A stretch of 64,000 nt of DNA, taken from NCBI GenBank assembly GCA_947454705.1, contig CANGKZ010000008.1, forward strand, positions 107,963-171,962, written 5' to 3'. Below are positions 28,816-38,400 of the stretch, piece by piece (the first letter of the stretch is position 1; every line of letters begins with the position of its first letter). The notes under the pieces were generated by a model. The model had not been told where the DNA came from. It did not search any database and was given only the letters and a program-made list of their open reading frames with translations. The translations under genes and the position numbers were made by a program. This DNA is from Verrucomicrobiota bacterium. Lineage in GTDB: Bacteria > Verrucomicrobiota > Verrucomicrobiia > Limisphaerales > UBA9464.

Positions 28816-30276
28816 TCAGGCGAGCAGTTCCTTCACCAGATTTCCGTGGAGATCGGTGAGGCGGTAGTCGCGACCCGCGTGACGGAAGGTGAAGCGTTCG
28901 TGGTCGAACCCGAGCAGATGCAGCAGCGTCGCGTGCAAGTCGTGCACGTGCACCTTCTTCTCCGCTGCCGCGAATCCAAATTCATCGGTGGCTCCATGCA
29001 CGTAGCCGCCGCGGACGCCACCGCCTGCGAGCCACATGGAGAAGCCGTGATTGTTGTGATCACGCCCGTTCTGCTTGCCCGCATTGGCTCCCGGAGTCGG
29101 CAGCTCCACCGTCGGTGTCCGACCAAACTCGCCGCCCCACACCACCAGGGTGTCCTCCAGCATGCCCCGCTCCTTCAGGTCGGTCAGCAGCGCACCGATC
29201 GCGCGATCACACTGGCCCGCGAGACGACGATGATTCGTTTCGAGGTCGTCGTGATTGTCCCAAGGCTGTCCCGCCCCGTGCCAAATTTGGACAAAGCGGA
29301 CGCCGCGCTCGAGCAGACGCCGGCCAATCAAAATCTGACGCGCCTGAACCGAGTCGCCGTAGCGTTGCCGGACCGATTCCGGCTCGCGCATGATGTCGAA
29401 CGCGTCTGCCGCATCCATCTGCATGCGATAGGCCAGCTCGAAGCTCTGGATCCGCGCATCGATTTGCCCATCCCGCGCCCGCGCGGCGCGATGCTGCTCG
29501 TTTAGTTTTTGAAGCAGATCGAGCTGCGACCGCTGTTCCTTCCGCGAGGCGTGATGGCTGGTGATGTTCTCAATCAGCTTCTCCAGCTCGGTGTGTTCCG
29601 AGTTGATGTACGTGCCCTGGTACACCCCGGGAAGAAAGCCCGACTGCCAGTTCTGCGATTCCTGAATTGGATAACCGCCGGGGCACATGGAGATGAACCC
29701 GGGCAGGTTCTGATTCTCGGTTCCGAGGCCGTAGGTCACCCACGATCCCATGCTAGGCCGCGGAAGCCGGGCCTCGCCGCAGTTCATCAACAGCAGTGAG
29801 GGCTCATGATTCGGTACATCCGCCTGCATCGAACGGATCACACACAGGTCATCCGCGTGCTGCGCCGTGTGCTGGAACAATTCGCTGATCTCCAGCCCGC
29901 TCTGACCGTAACGCTTCCAGGAAAAGGGCGAACGCCACGCGGCACCGGTCTTTCGCTCGGTGGCGAAATGAACCGGGATCTCCTTGCCGTGGTACTTATC
30001 GAGCGAGGTCTTGCGATCGAAGGTGTCCACGTGCGACGGACCGCCGTTCATGAACAGGTGGATCACCCGCTTGGCCTTGCCGGCAAACTGCGGGGCCCGG
30101 GGCGTGAGCGGATTGGTAAAGCTGCCTTCCGAAGCGGTCGCAGGGCTCAAACCGGCGAGGCCGGTGCTGCCGAGAATGGTCGCAAGACCGAGCGATCCCA
30201 TCCCCATGCCGCAGCGGGAGAGAAATTCCCGACGCGTCAGGGCGAGGTGTTCAGGCGAAAAGGTATGCGAGTTCAT
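28816..30276 (-). CDS. DUF1501 family protein with Tat signal
   Basis: Protein of 486 residues exported by the twin-arginine route: TRREFLSRCGMGMGSLGLATIL (about residues 14-35) is a Tat signal. The body matches DUF1501, a sulfatase/alkaline phosphatase-fold family: HLFMNGGPSHVDTFDRK, CVIRSMQADVPNHEPS, QIWHGAGQPWDNHDDLETNH, GGEFGRTPTVE and RDHNNHGFSMWLAGGGV. These hold the probable metal ligands (D, H, N). In Planctomycetota and Verrucomicrobiota the family usually travels with DUF1549/DUF1553 proteins; none is here. It converges with the LTD/CotH gene and diverges from cdsA. Enzymatic activity is unproven. Confidence 0.93.
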   Translation of the reverse strand: MNSHTFSPEHLALTRREFLSRCGMGMGSLGLATILGSTGLAGLSPATASEGSFTNPLTPRAPQFAGKAKRVIHLFMNGGPSHVDTFDRKTSLDKYHGKEIPVHFATERKTGAAWRSPFSWKRYGQSGLEISELFQHTAQHADDLCVIRSMQADVPNHEPSLLLMNCGEARLPRPSMGSWVTYGLGTENQNLPGFISMCPGGYPIQESQNWQSGFLPGVYQGTYINSEHTELEKLIENITSHHASRKEQRSQLDLLQKLNEQHRAARARDGQIDARIQSFELAYRMQMDAADAFDIMREPESVRQRYGDSVQARQILIGRRLLERGVRFVQIWHGAGQPWDNHDDLETNHRRLAGQCDRAIGALLTDLKERGMLEDTLVVWGGEFGRTPTVELPTPGANAGKQNGRDHNNHGFSMWLAGGGVRGGYVHGATDEFGFAAAEKKVHVHDLHATLLHLLGFDHERFTFRHAGRDYRLTDLHGNLVKELLA

Positions 30277-30405
30277 CCGGGCGAAGACTCAGAAGTGACG
30301 CGTCACCGGGAGTGGGGATTCAAGTCAAAACCGGAAAGCTCGGACCAAAGCCGGCACGACTGCGATCTTTCCAACCCTCACTCCGGCCCACTAGGGTTCC
30401 CCCCG

Positions 30406-31338
30406 ATGTCCGCTGCGAACGCCGCCCCGCCCACAGTCCCTCCCGCCAGCAAGGGGCGCATTTTCCTCATGCGGCTTTCGAGCACCGTGGTGCTGTGGTC
30501 CATCGTCCTCGCCGCGATCTTCTCCCCAAACATCATCGTCGCGAACTATGTGTTTCTCGGCCTGATGATGCTTCTGGCCGGCACCGGATTGCTGGAGTTC
30601 TACGGGCTGGTGGAAAAGGACGGACTGGTCTGCTTCAAGTGGCTCGGCGTCCTCGGCGGACTGCTGCTCATGGCGAGCACATTCTTCTACCTGACCGCCT
30701 ACCTGCCCTCCTTCGCGGCCAAGTCCCGCTGGCCCTCGAAAGCAGCGGATTTCGAATCCACCGTTCTCATCCTGTTCGTGCTCGGGCTGTGCGTTCGGCA
30801 GTTCGTTTCCAAGTCGAACACCCGGGGAATGCTGGCCATTTCGACCACTCTCCTCGGGCTGATGTACGTGCCGTGGCTGCTGAACTTCATCCAGAAGATC
30901 AACTTCTTCCCCGGCGTCGATGGCCGGTACTACGTCCTTTATTTCATCCTGGTGACCAAGTTCAGCGACGTCGGCGCATACTGCGTGGGATCGCTGATCG
31001 GCAGGCACAAGATGATCCCCCGTATCAGCCCTGGTAAGACCTGGGAAGGCTTTGGCGGGGCCATCGTGGTGTCCACGTTGACCAGCGTTGGATTCTCCCA
31101 GCTTTGCAGCCAGCACCTGAAGGAGGTCCGAATCCGCGATGCCATCATTCTCGGATTGATTCTCAGCGTGGCGGCGGTGATCGGCGACCTCATTGAATCG
31201 CTCTTCAAGCGCGAAGCCGGGGTGAAGGACTCCGGTCGGTTCTTCCCCGGAATCGGCGGAATCCTCGACCTGCTCGACAGCCTCCTGTTCAACGCCCCGC
31301 TGATGTACCTGTACCTGCGTCACGTGCTCACGCACTGA
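30406..31338 (+). CDS. cdsA: Phosphatidate cytidylyltransferase
   Basis: Makes CDP-diacylglycerol from phosphatidate and CTP at the inner membrane, the precursor of all phospholipids. Product of 310 residues with about eight hydrophobic segments. The signature region near the C-terminus reads SLFKREAGVKDSGRFFPG then IGGILDLLDS. It agrees with the Prosite-type CDS pattern except that the usual His of HGG is Ile and the Arg of DRxD is Leu. The ATG at 30406 gives a family-like N-terminus; the frame is open far upstream without homology. SPGKTWEGFGGAI is also canonical. It converges with rnhC at a 17-bp gap. Confidence 0.93.
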   Translation: MSAANAAPPTVPPASKGRIFLMRLSSTVVLWSIVLAAIFSPNIIVANYVFLGLMMLLAGTGLLEFYGLVEKDGLVCFKWLGVLGGLLLMASTFFYLTAYLPSFAAKSRWPSKAADFESTVLILFVLGLCVRQFVSKSNTRGMLAISTTLLGLMYVPWLLNFIQKINFFPGVDGRYYVLYFILVTKFSDVGAYCVGSLIGRHKMIPRISPGKTWEGFGGAIVVSTLTSVGFSQLCSQHLKEVRIRDAIILGLILSVAAVIGDLIESLFKREAGVKDSGRFFPGIGGILDLLDSLLFNAPLMYLYLRHVLTH

Positions 31339-31355
31339 GCGGCCGAGGGGTTGGC

Positions 31356-32351
31356 TTATTCTCCCGATTCCGGCTTCGCCTTGGAGGACTTACCCGAACC
31401 GGACGGCTTCCACGGATTGGGAGGCGGCTCGGGTTCGCCCAACACCCGGTAACGCGTGCGGAAGTGCATCTTCGCCACCCGCGGCAACACTTCGGGACCG
31501 CGCGCGGCGACCAGCTCACGTCCAGCAGTCTCCACCGCCGCCGAGGCCCCGCGTGGGAGCGCGTGCCCCATCTCCTTCTCCAACGCCTTCAACCGGGTGA
31601 CAAATTCATGGCGTGCCAAAATAGAGGCAGCCGCCACCGCGACGTCCGACTCGGCCTTGTGCCGTTGGACGAGCTCGATCTGGCGTCCCTGCTCCATCAA
31701 CGCGCGGGCAACGGTCTTGGTGTCGCGCGCAAACTGATCGCTGATGGCGCGAATCGGCGGCGGGATCATCCGGTCCTTTTGCAGCATCAGATTTTCGATC
31801 ACCCGGGCGTGTCCCCAGGCGAGGATTGAATTCACCGACCCGCTCGTTCGATGCATGCGGTTGTAGGCCTCGCAGCCGATCGGCACGACCGACACCACAC
31901 ACCCCGGAGTTTCCCGAATGAGTTCAGCGAGGGTCGCGATCTGGCGGTCCGACCCGATGTTCTTCGAGTCGCGGATTCCCGAACTCTTCCATTCGCGAAT
32001 GATCTCGGCGTTCACATAGACGCCGGCCACGCAGAGCGGACCAAAGAAGTCGCCCTTGCCGGATTCATCCACGCCCAGCCGCGGATCAAACAACTCGGGC
32101 GTCAGCACTTCCTCGTATCCCAGGGCCGCGGTCTGCAACACCTCCGGCTCGAGCACGAACTCCACGAACTCGCGCGTGCCCTTGCCCTGGATGACCACCT
32201 TGCCGGATTGGTAGCAGGTCACGTTGTGGTCCGGCTTCACGCCGCTGAACCGGGCGTAGGGAACCTCACGCGGCACGTACCCGCGCTCGCGAAGAATCTT
32301 CTCGAGTCGCGCGGCCTGCTCAGGCGTCACGGTGGCGGTATGGCTGGTCAC
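31356..32351 (-). CDS. rnhC: Ribonuclease HIII
   Basis: Degrades RNA in RNA/DNA hybrids. Product of about 331 residues with an N-terminal DUF3378 substrate-binding domain (about 1-85) and a catalytic domain opening with GVDESGKGDFFGPLCVAG (catalytic Asp-Glu). Further motifs are RDSKN, SVNSILAWGHARVIENL and HKAESDVAVAAASILAR with the later acidic residue. The GTG at 32351 is taken as start because the longer frame back to 32471 is read out of the repeat element at 32388-32492. The C-terminus carries a Pro/Ser/Lys-rich tail. The DESGKGD site is HIII/HII-like. Confidence 0.94.
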   Translation of the reverse strand: MTSHTATVTPEQAARLEKILRERGYVPREVPYARFSGVKPDHNVTCYQSGKVVIQGKGTREFVEFVLEPEVLQTAALGYEEVLTPELFDPRLGVDESGKGDFFGPLCVAGVYVNAEIIREWKSSGIRDSKNIGSDRQIATLAELIRETPGCVVSVVPIGCEAYNRMHRTSGSVNSILAWGHARVIENLMLQKDRMIPPPIRAISDQFARDTKTVARALMEQGRQIELVQRHKAESDVAVAAASILARHEFVTRLKALEKEMGHALPRGASAAVETAGRELVAARGPEVLPRVAKMHFRTRYRVLGEPEPPPNPWKPSGSGKSSKAKPESGE

Positions 32352-32387
32352 GGTTTTGTCAGTAAACGATCGGCCGGCAGGGAGCAG

Positions 32388-32492
32388 AAAAACCACAGAT
32401 GGACACAGATAAAGACCCAACCGGTACGAAGCAGAGTTCCCTGGCCTCTTCTCCTCTGCATCCGTGTTCATCTGCGTCCATCTGTGGTTTCA
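32388..32492. repeat. Intergenic inverted repeat element, 'AACCACAGATGGACACAGAT' type
   Basis: Arms at 32390-32410 and 32470-32490 are inverted copies of 21 nt with one mismatch (left AAACCACAGATGGACACAGA.., right complement AAACCACAGATGGACGCAGA..). The centre of about 59 bp contains no gene. It sits in the divergent gap between rnhC and mutY and supplies the spurious N-terminal extension of rnhC. Elements of this look recur in genomes of this and neighbouring phyla, which I state from general knowledge. Confidence 0.75.
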
Positions 32493-32568
32493 ACTCGCCT
32501 TTCGAAACCGGGATTGATGCGAACGAAATAGCGTCGTTCGCGGTCTCGGCCGACGCTAGGCTGCGCCG

Positions 32569-33720
32569 GTGCCAAATGCCAGCAAGTCAGCCGCGAAACG
32601 GAACGCACCCGATCCATCGGTGGCGGTCCGTGCGCTGATCGAATGGTTCGCCACCGCCGCGCGCATCCTTCCGTGGCGTGCCACGCTCGATCCGTACGCC
32701 GTCTGGGTGTCGGAGATCATGCTCCAGCAGACGCAGGTCAAAACGGTCATTCCGTACTGGGAACGTTGGATGCAATTATTCCCCACCCCGGCCGCGCTCG
32801 CCGCCGCGGAGGAATCGGTGGTCCTCAAGGCCTGGGAAGGACTCGGCTATTATTCCCGCGCCCGGAATCTCCAAAAGGCCGCGCGGCAGATCACCGAACG
32901 CCCGTCCGGCACCTTTCCAACGAGCCGCGATGAGCTTCTGGAACTGCCCGGAATCGGTCCGTACACCGCCGGCGCCATCGCCAGCATTGCCTTCAACCAG
33001 CCGGCTCCGATTCTCGATGGCAACGTCATCCGGGTCCTCACCCGGGTCCATGCCCTGCGCGGCAATCCAGTGGAACGGGAGTTGAACAAGCGCCTCTGGT
33101 CACTGGCCCAGGAATGGGTCCAGCACGCCGCAGAACGCACGCGTTTCCCCCGACCTCCGTTCGCTCTTTCGGGTAGCTGCTCCGCGCTGAATCAGTCACT
33201 GATGGAACTCGGCGCCACTCTTTGCACGCCACGGTCGCCTGGCTGTCCTGATTGTCCAATCCGATCCCAGTGCGCGGCGCATCGATCCGGAAATCCCGAG
33301 GCGTTTCCCGAAACCGCCCCTCGACCCGTGGTGACCAAGCTGCGTCGCGTAGTTGTCCTGATCGAACATCGGGATTCGATTTTGGTCCGACAGCGCCCCG
33401 AGGGGGGAATCAACGCCGGCTACTGGGAGTTCCCAGAATTGGAATTGGAACTTTCCGAATCCGGCGCCGACGCGATTGCGACTGCCGCGCGATGGAGCGG
33501 ACTCGAACTGGATCAGTTCAGCATCCGGCCCGGTCTCGTGCATTCCATCACCCGATATCGCATCCAGCTGGAGGTGCTGCACGCCCGGGTCACGCGAAAG
33601 CCCGCAATCCGATCATCGAAGGAAGACCCGACTCTGACCTGGATTCCCAAACACGAACTCGCCGCGCTCCACCTGACCGCCGCGCACCGCAAACTCGCGC
33701 TGCGGCTTGAACCGAACTAA
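32569..33720 (+). CDS. mutY: Adenine DNA glycosylase MutY
   Basis: Removes adenine mispaired with 8-oxoguanine. 383 residues, GTG start at 32569. The catalytic Glu is in EIMLQQTQVKTV (about residue 46); helix-hairpin-helix LPGIGPYTAGAIASIAFN is followed by the catalytic Asp in LDGNVIRVLTR (about 150). The 4Fe-4S loop is complete, C-x6-C-x2-C-x5-C (CTPRSPGCPDCPIRSQC, about 223-239). The C-terminal third is a NUDIX-like 8-oxoG-sensing domain (VVVLIEHRDSILVRQRPEGG). It ends at a bidirectional terminator. Confidence 0.96.
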   Translation: MPNASKSAAKRNAPDPSVAVRALIEWFATAARILPWRATLDPYAVWVSEIMLQQTQVKTVIPYWERWMQLFPTPAALAAAEESVVLKAWEGLGYYSRARNLQKAARQITERPSGTFPTSRDELLELPGIGPYTAGAIASIAFNQPAPILDGNVIRVLTRVHALRGNPVERELNKRLWSLAQEWVQHAAERTRFPRPPFALSGSCSALNQSLMELGATLCTPRSPGCPDCPIRSQCAAHRSGNPEAFPETAPRPVVTKLRRVVVLIEHRDSILVRQRPEGGINAGYWEFPELELELSESGADAIATAARWSGLELDQFSIRPGLVHSITRYRIQLEVLHARVTRKPAIRSSKEDPTLTWIPKHELAALHLTAAHRKLALRLEPN

Positions 33721-33731
33721 GCCGAGAAATC

Positions 33732-33753
33732 CCTGCCTCAACTTTGAGGCAGG
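33732..33753. terminator. Hairpin terminator between mutY and the esterase gene
   Basis: A perfect 9-bp stem, CCTGCCTCA with TGAGGCAGG, closes a 4-nt loop in the 41-bp gap between the two convergent stop codons. T-runs are short on both sides. Confidence 0.8.
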
Positions 33754-33761
33754 CGTTTCGC

Positions 33762-34889
33762 TTACTTCGCTGGAGCCGCCGGAGTCGAGGCCGGCTTCGC
33801 GGGGGCTCCCGGAGGCGGCAATTGGAGGAAGGCCGCCATGTCGCGAACCGCGCGCGTTTCCACGCCGGGCTTTTGCAGGAACCCGAGGTCGCGGAACCAA
33901 TCGATGAACCGGTACTGCCAGGTGCCAAACGGCATGCCGTTGCGATCCGCCAAACCCGCGCTCATGCGGCTGCCGTCGGACAATGGATCGCCCGGATGGC
34001 GGCCCGTTCCGTACATGTGGGATTCCACATTCGGGATCCCGGACTGGAGCATGGCGAGGTAGTATTCATTGGCCCAAATGGCGTGAACCCGGTCGCCCGC
34101 GCTCGGGCAGGTGATGAACGCTGGTGGTGCGGTGCGCGGGATCGACGGATTCCCACCACGCGCAAACGGCGTGGGACCGGGATAGACCAGGGACACAAAA
34201 TCCGGTCGCGAGGTCACCCCTGCGAGCGGGTCGGTGGGCTCGGAATTCTTCTTGTCGAACTCCTCGAAAAACAGCGCCGCCGGAGCCGCCAGCTCCGCGC
34301 CCGCCGAAAAGCCCATGATGCCGATCTTGTGCGGATCAATGTTCCACTCCTTGGCATGCGCCCGCACCAGTCGGATGGCCTGGAGCGCGTCGTTCACCGC
34401 ATCGGCCTGCACGTTGTAGCCGTCGCGACGCAGCCGGTTGCGCAGGATCACTGTGTTGACGCCGTAGTTGTAAAAGAACGGCACGAAGTCGGCGCTCTCC
34501 GATCCCACGTTCAGCGTGTTGTGTCCGCCCCCGGCGGCCACAATCACCGCAGCGCCGGTGTTCAGTCCGCCTTCGACCGTGTGAACTTCAATCGACGGAT
34601 TGTGAATGTTCACAATGCTGCTGATCCGTCCGGGCACCGCCTTGCTGAGATTGTACTGCTCCGCCTCGCGCAGGCGTGCGGAATTGAGTTTGGGAGAGTC
34701 GGGCGGATAGAGCGTCACCACCACTCCGCCCTGCAGAATCGGCTGCGGAGCATACGGAGCGTCGTTGGTGGCTGCCGGCTTCGGAATTCCGAGCGGTGCC
34801 GGGATTGCGGGAAGTGCCGACTCAGCGATAGCCGAACCAGCAATGGCACCCAGGGAGAAAACGGAGGCGGCGAGGAAACGCAGTTTCAT
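33762..34889 (-). CDS. Secreted alpha/beta hydrolase (acetyl-xylan-esterase-like)
   Basis: Protein of 375 residues with an N-terminal signal peptide (MKLRFLAASVFSLGAIAGSAIA). The fold of the BD-FAE/xylanase-associated esterases is suggested by VIVAAGGGHNTLNVGSE (oxyanion loop), NTVILRNRL, and the nucleophile elbow GIMGFSAGAEL with Ser near residue 196. Later Asp/His candidates are SAGDRVHAIWANEYY and GTGRHPGD. The C-terminus is an Ala/Pro tail. It is probably an extracytoplasmic carbohydrate esterase, though the true substrate is unknown. It is 66 nt downstream of the T2SS lipoprotein and may be co-transcribed with it. Confidence 0.85.
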   Translation of the reverse strand: MKLRFLAASVFSLGAIAGSAIAESALPAIPAPLGIPKPAATNDAPYAPQPILQGGVVVTLYPPDSPKLNSARLREAEQYNLSKAVPGRISSIVNIHNPSIEVHTVEGGLNTGAAVIVAAGGGHNTLNVGSESADFVPFFYNYGVNTVILRNRLRRDGYNVQADAVNDALQAIRLVRAHAKEWNIDPHKIGIMGFSAGAELAAPAALFFEEFDKKNSEPTDPLAGVTSRPDFVSLVYPGPTPFARGGNPSIPRTAPPAFITCPSAGDRVHAIWANEYYLAMLQSGIPNVESHMYGTGRHPGDPLSDGSRMSAGLADRNGMPFGTWQYRFIDWFRDLGFLQKPGVETRAVRDMAAFLQLPPPGAPAKPASTPAAPAK

Positions 34890-34955
34890 GGCGGGAATGG
34901 GAGAGTCCTACCGGGTGTTCCCCCGAAAGACAAACCCGCTGACGCCAGACCCGCG

Positions 34956-35489
34956 TTATTTTCCGACTACGATCGCGTTGGGAGCCGAGTACAGATCCGG
35001 ACCCGAGGGCGGATGATAGCGCACCACCACGGTGATTCCGGTCATGCGAGGACGAGTGGTGCCCCAGTTCAACGTCAGCAGATACCCCATGCCCAACGCA
35101 GAGTTTCCTGCCACTGGAGCCAACTGCTGCGGATTAAAACTCCACACCTTCAACGGCTGCGCGGCCGGGATCTCCGCCTCGGGAACGGCGCCATCGAACA
35201 TCAGCACATCGATCCGGCCCTGGCGCATTTCGACGCCGCGGGCTTTTCCATTCTGGGTCAGATAGAACCGGATTCCGAATCCATCCGGCCCGGGGCGCGA
35301 ATCGAGATTCATCGCGTTCGGATTGCCGAACAGATGGATCTCCTCGATGCCGCCGCTGCCCCCGCTGCGACCTGCGCCACGGGTGCTCGAACACCCCGCC
35401 GCAACCAGCGCTAGCCCGACGAGACCGACAACGACCGTTCGCCGGACTGGAATCCATCGAGCCATGCTACGAATCGAACCCGATCTCAC
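34956..35489 (-). CDS. Small lipoprotein translationally coupled to the giant secretin
   Basis: Protein of 177 residues. The GTG start at 35489 overlaps the secretin stop (GTGA), and an AAGGAG at 35495-35500 lies 5 nt upstream, so I prefer it to the in-frame ATG at 35465. A hydrophobic signal ends in the lipobox LVAAGC, followed by a Ser/Gly/Arg linker. The rest is beta-rich (EEIHLFGNPNAMNLDSRPGPDGFGIRFYLT) and recalls the small beta-sandwich lipoproteins of secretion systems (for example TssJ) in layout only. By position it is a candidate pilotin or outer-membrane accessory of the secretin, which is inference. Confidence 0.8.
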   Translation of the reverse strand: MRSGSIRSMARWIPVRRTVVVGLVGLALVAAGCSSTRGAGRSGGSGGIEEIHLFGNPNAMNLDSRPGPDGFGIRFYLTQNGKARGVEMRQGRIDVLMFDGAVPEAEIPAAQPLKVWSFNPQQLAPVAGNSALGMGYLLTLNWGTTRPRMTGITVVVRYHPPSGPDLYSAPNAIVVGK

Positions 35490-38400
35490 TTGGTCTCCTT
35501 CGGCGTGAGCACGGGAGCCGGCGGACGCACACGGCGCAACGGCGCGTTGGTGGAATACAGCGGCTCGACCAACCGACGCTGCATGGCATCGCCCTTCATC
35601 AGGCTCTTGAACCCGGTTCCATCGATCTGCTCGCGCGTCACCTCATCGGGATCCTGCAGCGCGGTCGCGTTCTGCCCGTTTTCCAGCACCTGCGGAGTCA
35701 GGAGAATGAGCAACTCCTTGCGCTCACGGGTCACCGAGGTGGACCGGAACATGGCGCCGAGGTACGGAATGTCGCCAAGCCAGGGCATCTTCTTCACCCG
35801 GCGATCGTCGGTGGTGGAGATCAAACCGCCGATGATGATGGTCTGTCCGCTCTGCGCGCTGACCGTGGTGTTGGCCTTGCGCTGATTGATGATCGGAACG
35901 GTCGAGGACTTGTTGATCTGCACGTTCGAACTGCTGATGGCGCTGTTCGTGGTGCCGATCTCCATCTTCACGAATCCGTCCTGACTGATCTTCGGCGTCA
36001 CGGTGAGGTTCACACCCACGTCCTCGTATCGGAACGAGGTGGTGAGGTTGTTCTGCGCATCGAGACGGCTCTGGTCGATCAGCGGAACGCGTTGACCAAT
36101 GTTGATACTCGCCGGCTTGTTGTCGGCGGTGACGATCTGCGGACGGCTGAGCACTTCGAGGCGTCCCTGCTCCTTCAACGCGCGAAGCATGAAGCTGAAG
36201 TCGCTTCCGGTGACCGCAGCCGAGTAGCCGCCCAGGGTCTGGGCCTGATTGGCCACACCAAAATCGGTACCGGTGTTGTAGTTGTAGCCGCTCTGTTTGC
36301 CGGTGTACTTCCACTCCATGCCGAGGTCCGAATTGTTGTCGAGGGTGACTTCGGCGAGCAGCACCTGGATCAGCACCTGCGGCTGGGCGCGGTCGATCTG
36401 TTCGATGATGTTGCGAACCTGGTCGAAGTAACGCTGGTTGGCCGACAGCAACAGCGTGTTGCTCATCGGCTCGGAGACCACGGCAACTTCCTGGTCCAGC
36501 ATCCGCTCCACGCCGACCGCGGCATCCGCCCCGAGGGCCTGGATCAGCTTCTGACGTTCCTGATCGAGGAAGTTGCGGATCGCGGTGGCCACGTCGGAGG
36601 CTTGGGAATTGCGAAGTCGGATGACCTCGGAACTACGCTCGTGGGCCTGGCTGGAATCCAGCGAATCGATGATCTCCGACACCAGCTTCACGTAATGATC
36701 CGTCCCGCCAACCAGCAGGCTGTTGGTGCGGGGGTCGATGGTGACGGTGAGAGCGGTCTGTTCCGCTGTACCCAGAGTTGCGCTGGCGAGCTGCTCGTCC
36801 GGTCCGCCGGATCCATCGCCCGTGGCCGGGCGCACCAGTGTGTACTGGATGGAACGCTGACCCGCAGCGGCTGCGGTCGGCGTCATCTTGAACAGCTGCG
36901 TGATCAGCGTGGCCATCTGACGCGCGTCCGCATTGCGCATGGCGAACACCTTGATCTTGGCCTGCTGCGGCGAGCTGGCATCGAGACGCGTGATCACCTG
37001 CTCGAGCAGGCCCATGTAATCCACCGGCGCGGACACAATCAGCGAGTTCATTCGCGGGTCCGGCGTGATGAGCACCGCTTCCTTCAGCGCGGCGGTCACC
37101 AGTTCGCGTCCGCCCGTGGTGCGGGTGATGAACTGCAGCACCGACTGCGCGTTCGGGCTCTGCTCATTCAGCGGAGCCGGCTTGGTGTTCAGGGCGGTGT
37201 TGAGAATGGTGGAGAGCGCATCGGCCCGCGCGTACTGCAACGGGAACACGCGGATCTCGTTCACCTTGGCCACCTGGTCGGTGTCGAGTTTCTGGATGAG
37301 TTCGCCAATCCGCTTGGCATCGGTCTCCCCGCAGGACACCACGATCGCATTGATGCGTTCGTCCGCGCTCACCGTGATCGGGAGGATCTGGTTCGGCAGG
37401 TTCTCGCGGAACAATCCCTGAACCGTGGTGGCGATCTTGCGGGCGTCCGCCTTGGCCAGCGGGAACACATGGATCGCGATGCCGGTTTCGGTCGGTTCGG
37501 CATCGAGCCGTTCCACCAGCGAGGCCACCGTGCTCATGTCTTCCACGGTCGCACCGATGAGCAGCGCATTGACCCATTGATCGGCCACAATGGTGATCGG
37601 ATCCACCGGCTCACCCTTCACCCGCGGCGGGCGATTGGCGAAGATCGGCTGGAGCGTGGTCTGCATCTTCAACGCAGTGGCTTTCTTCAACGGGAAGACG
37701 CGGAAGTTCAACCGGGCAAACACGCTGTCCCCGTCCAGCTGAGGCAGAAGGCGATCCACCAGTTCGAAGGCTTCCTTGCCGCCGGTGACGAGAATGGTGT
37801 TCACACGATCATCGGCGATCACCGTGGCCGGAACACTGCGTTGATTCGCATTCACCGCGATCGAATCCGCCGTGCGCTTGGCCTGAAAGAACTGCTGCAG
37901 CGTCGTCGCCAGTGTGGAGGCGCGGGCGTTTTTCAGGGCGTAGAGCTTTACGTCGGCCGTGGCGGCGAGGTCCTTGCTGTCAATGCGCTTCACCACTTCC
38001 CGCACGATGGTCAGGTTCTCCGGGCTCGCGCTGACGATGAGCGTGTTGCTGCGGGCATCGACGCTGATCGAGAGGATGTCGCGTCCGCCTGCGGCAGGCT
38101 TTCCGTTGGCTCCGGGAAGCATTCCGGGGCGGTAGAGGCCCTGCTCCACGAGCGACTTCAGAATCGAAGCCACGCGCTGGGCGTCGGCGAATTCGAGGGT
38201 GAAGGTTTCCAGCACGCCGCCGGCGATGGTCGGTTCCTGGTCGAGTTTCTCGAGCAACGTCCGAATGAGTTCGAGGTTCTCCTTGCTGGCGGAAACCACG
38301 AGCGCGTTGTTCAGCGAATCGGGCTCAATCTTGATCTGCTCGCTCGGAAGCGGGCTTTGTCCCGGCAGCGCCTGCGCGCGGAAGCGGGCGGCAAAGATGC

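Noticed and set aside
32352..32471. N-terminal extension of rnhC to an ATG at 32471
   Set aside because: It is translated from the inverted-repeat element; family homology starts after the GTG at 32351.
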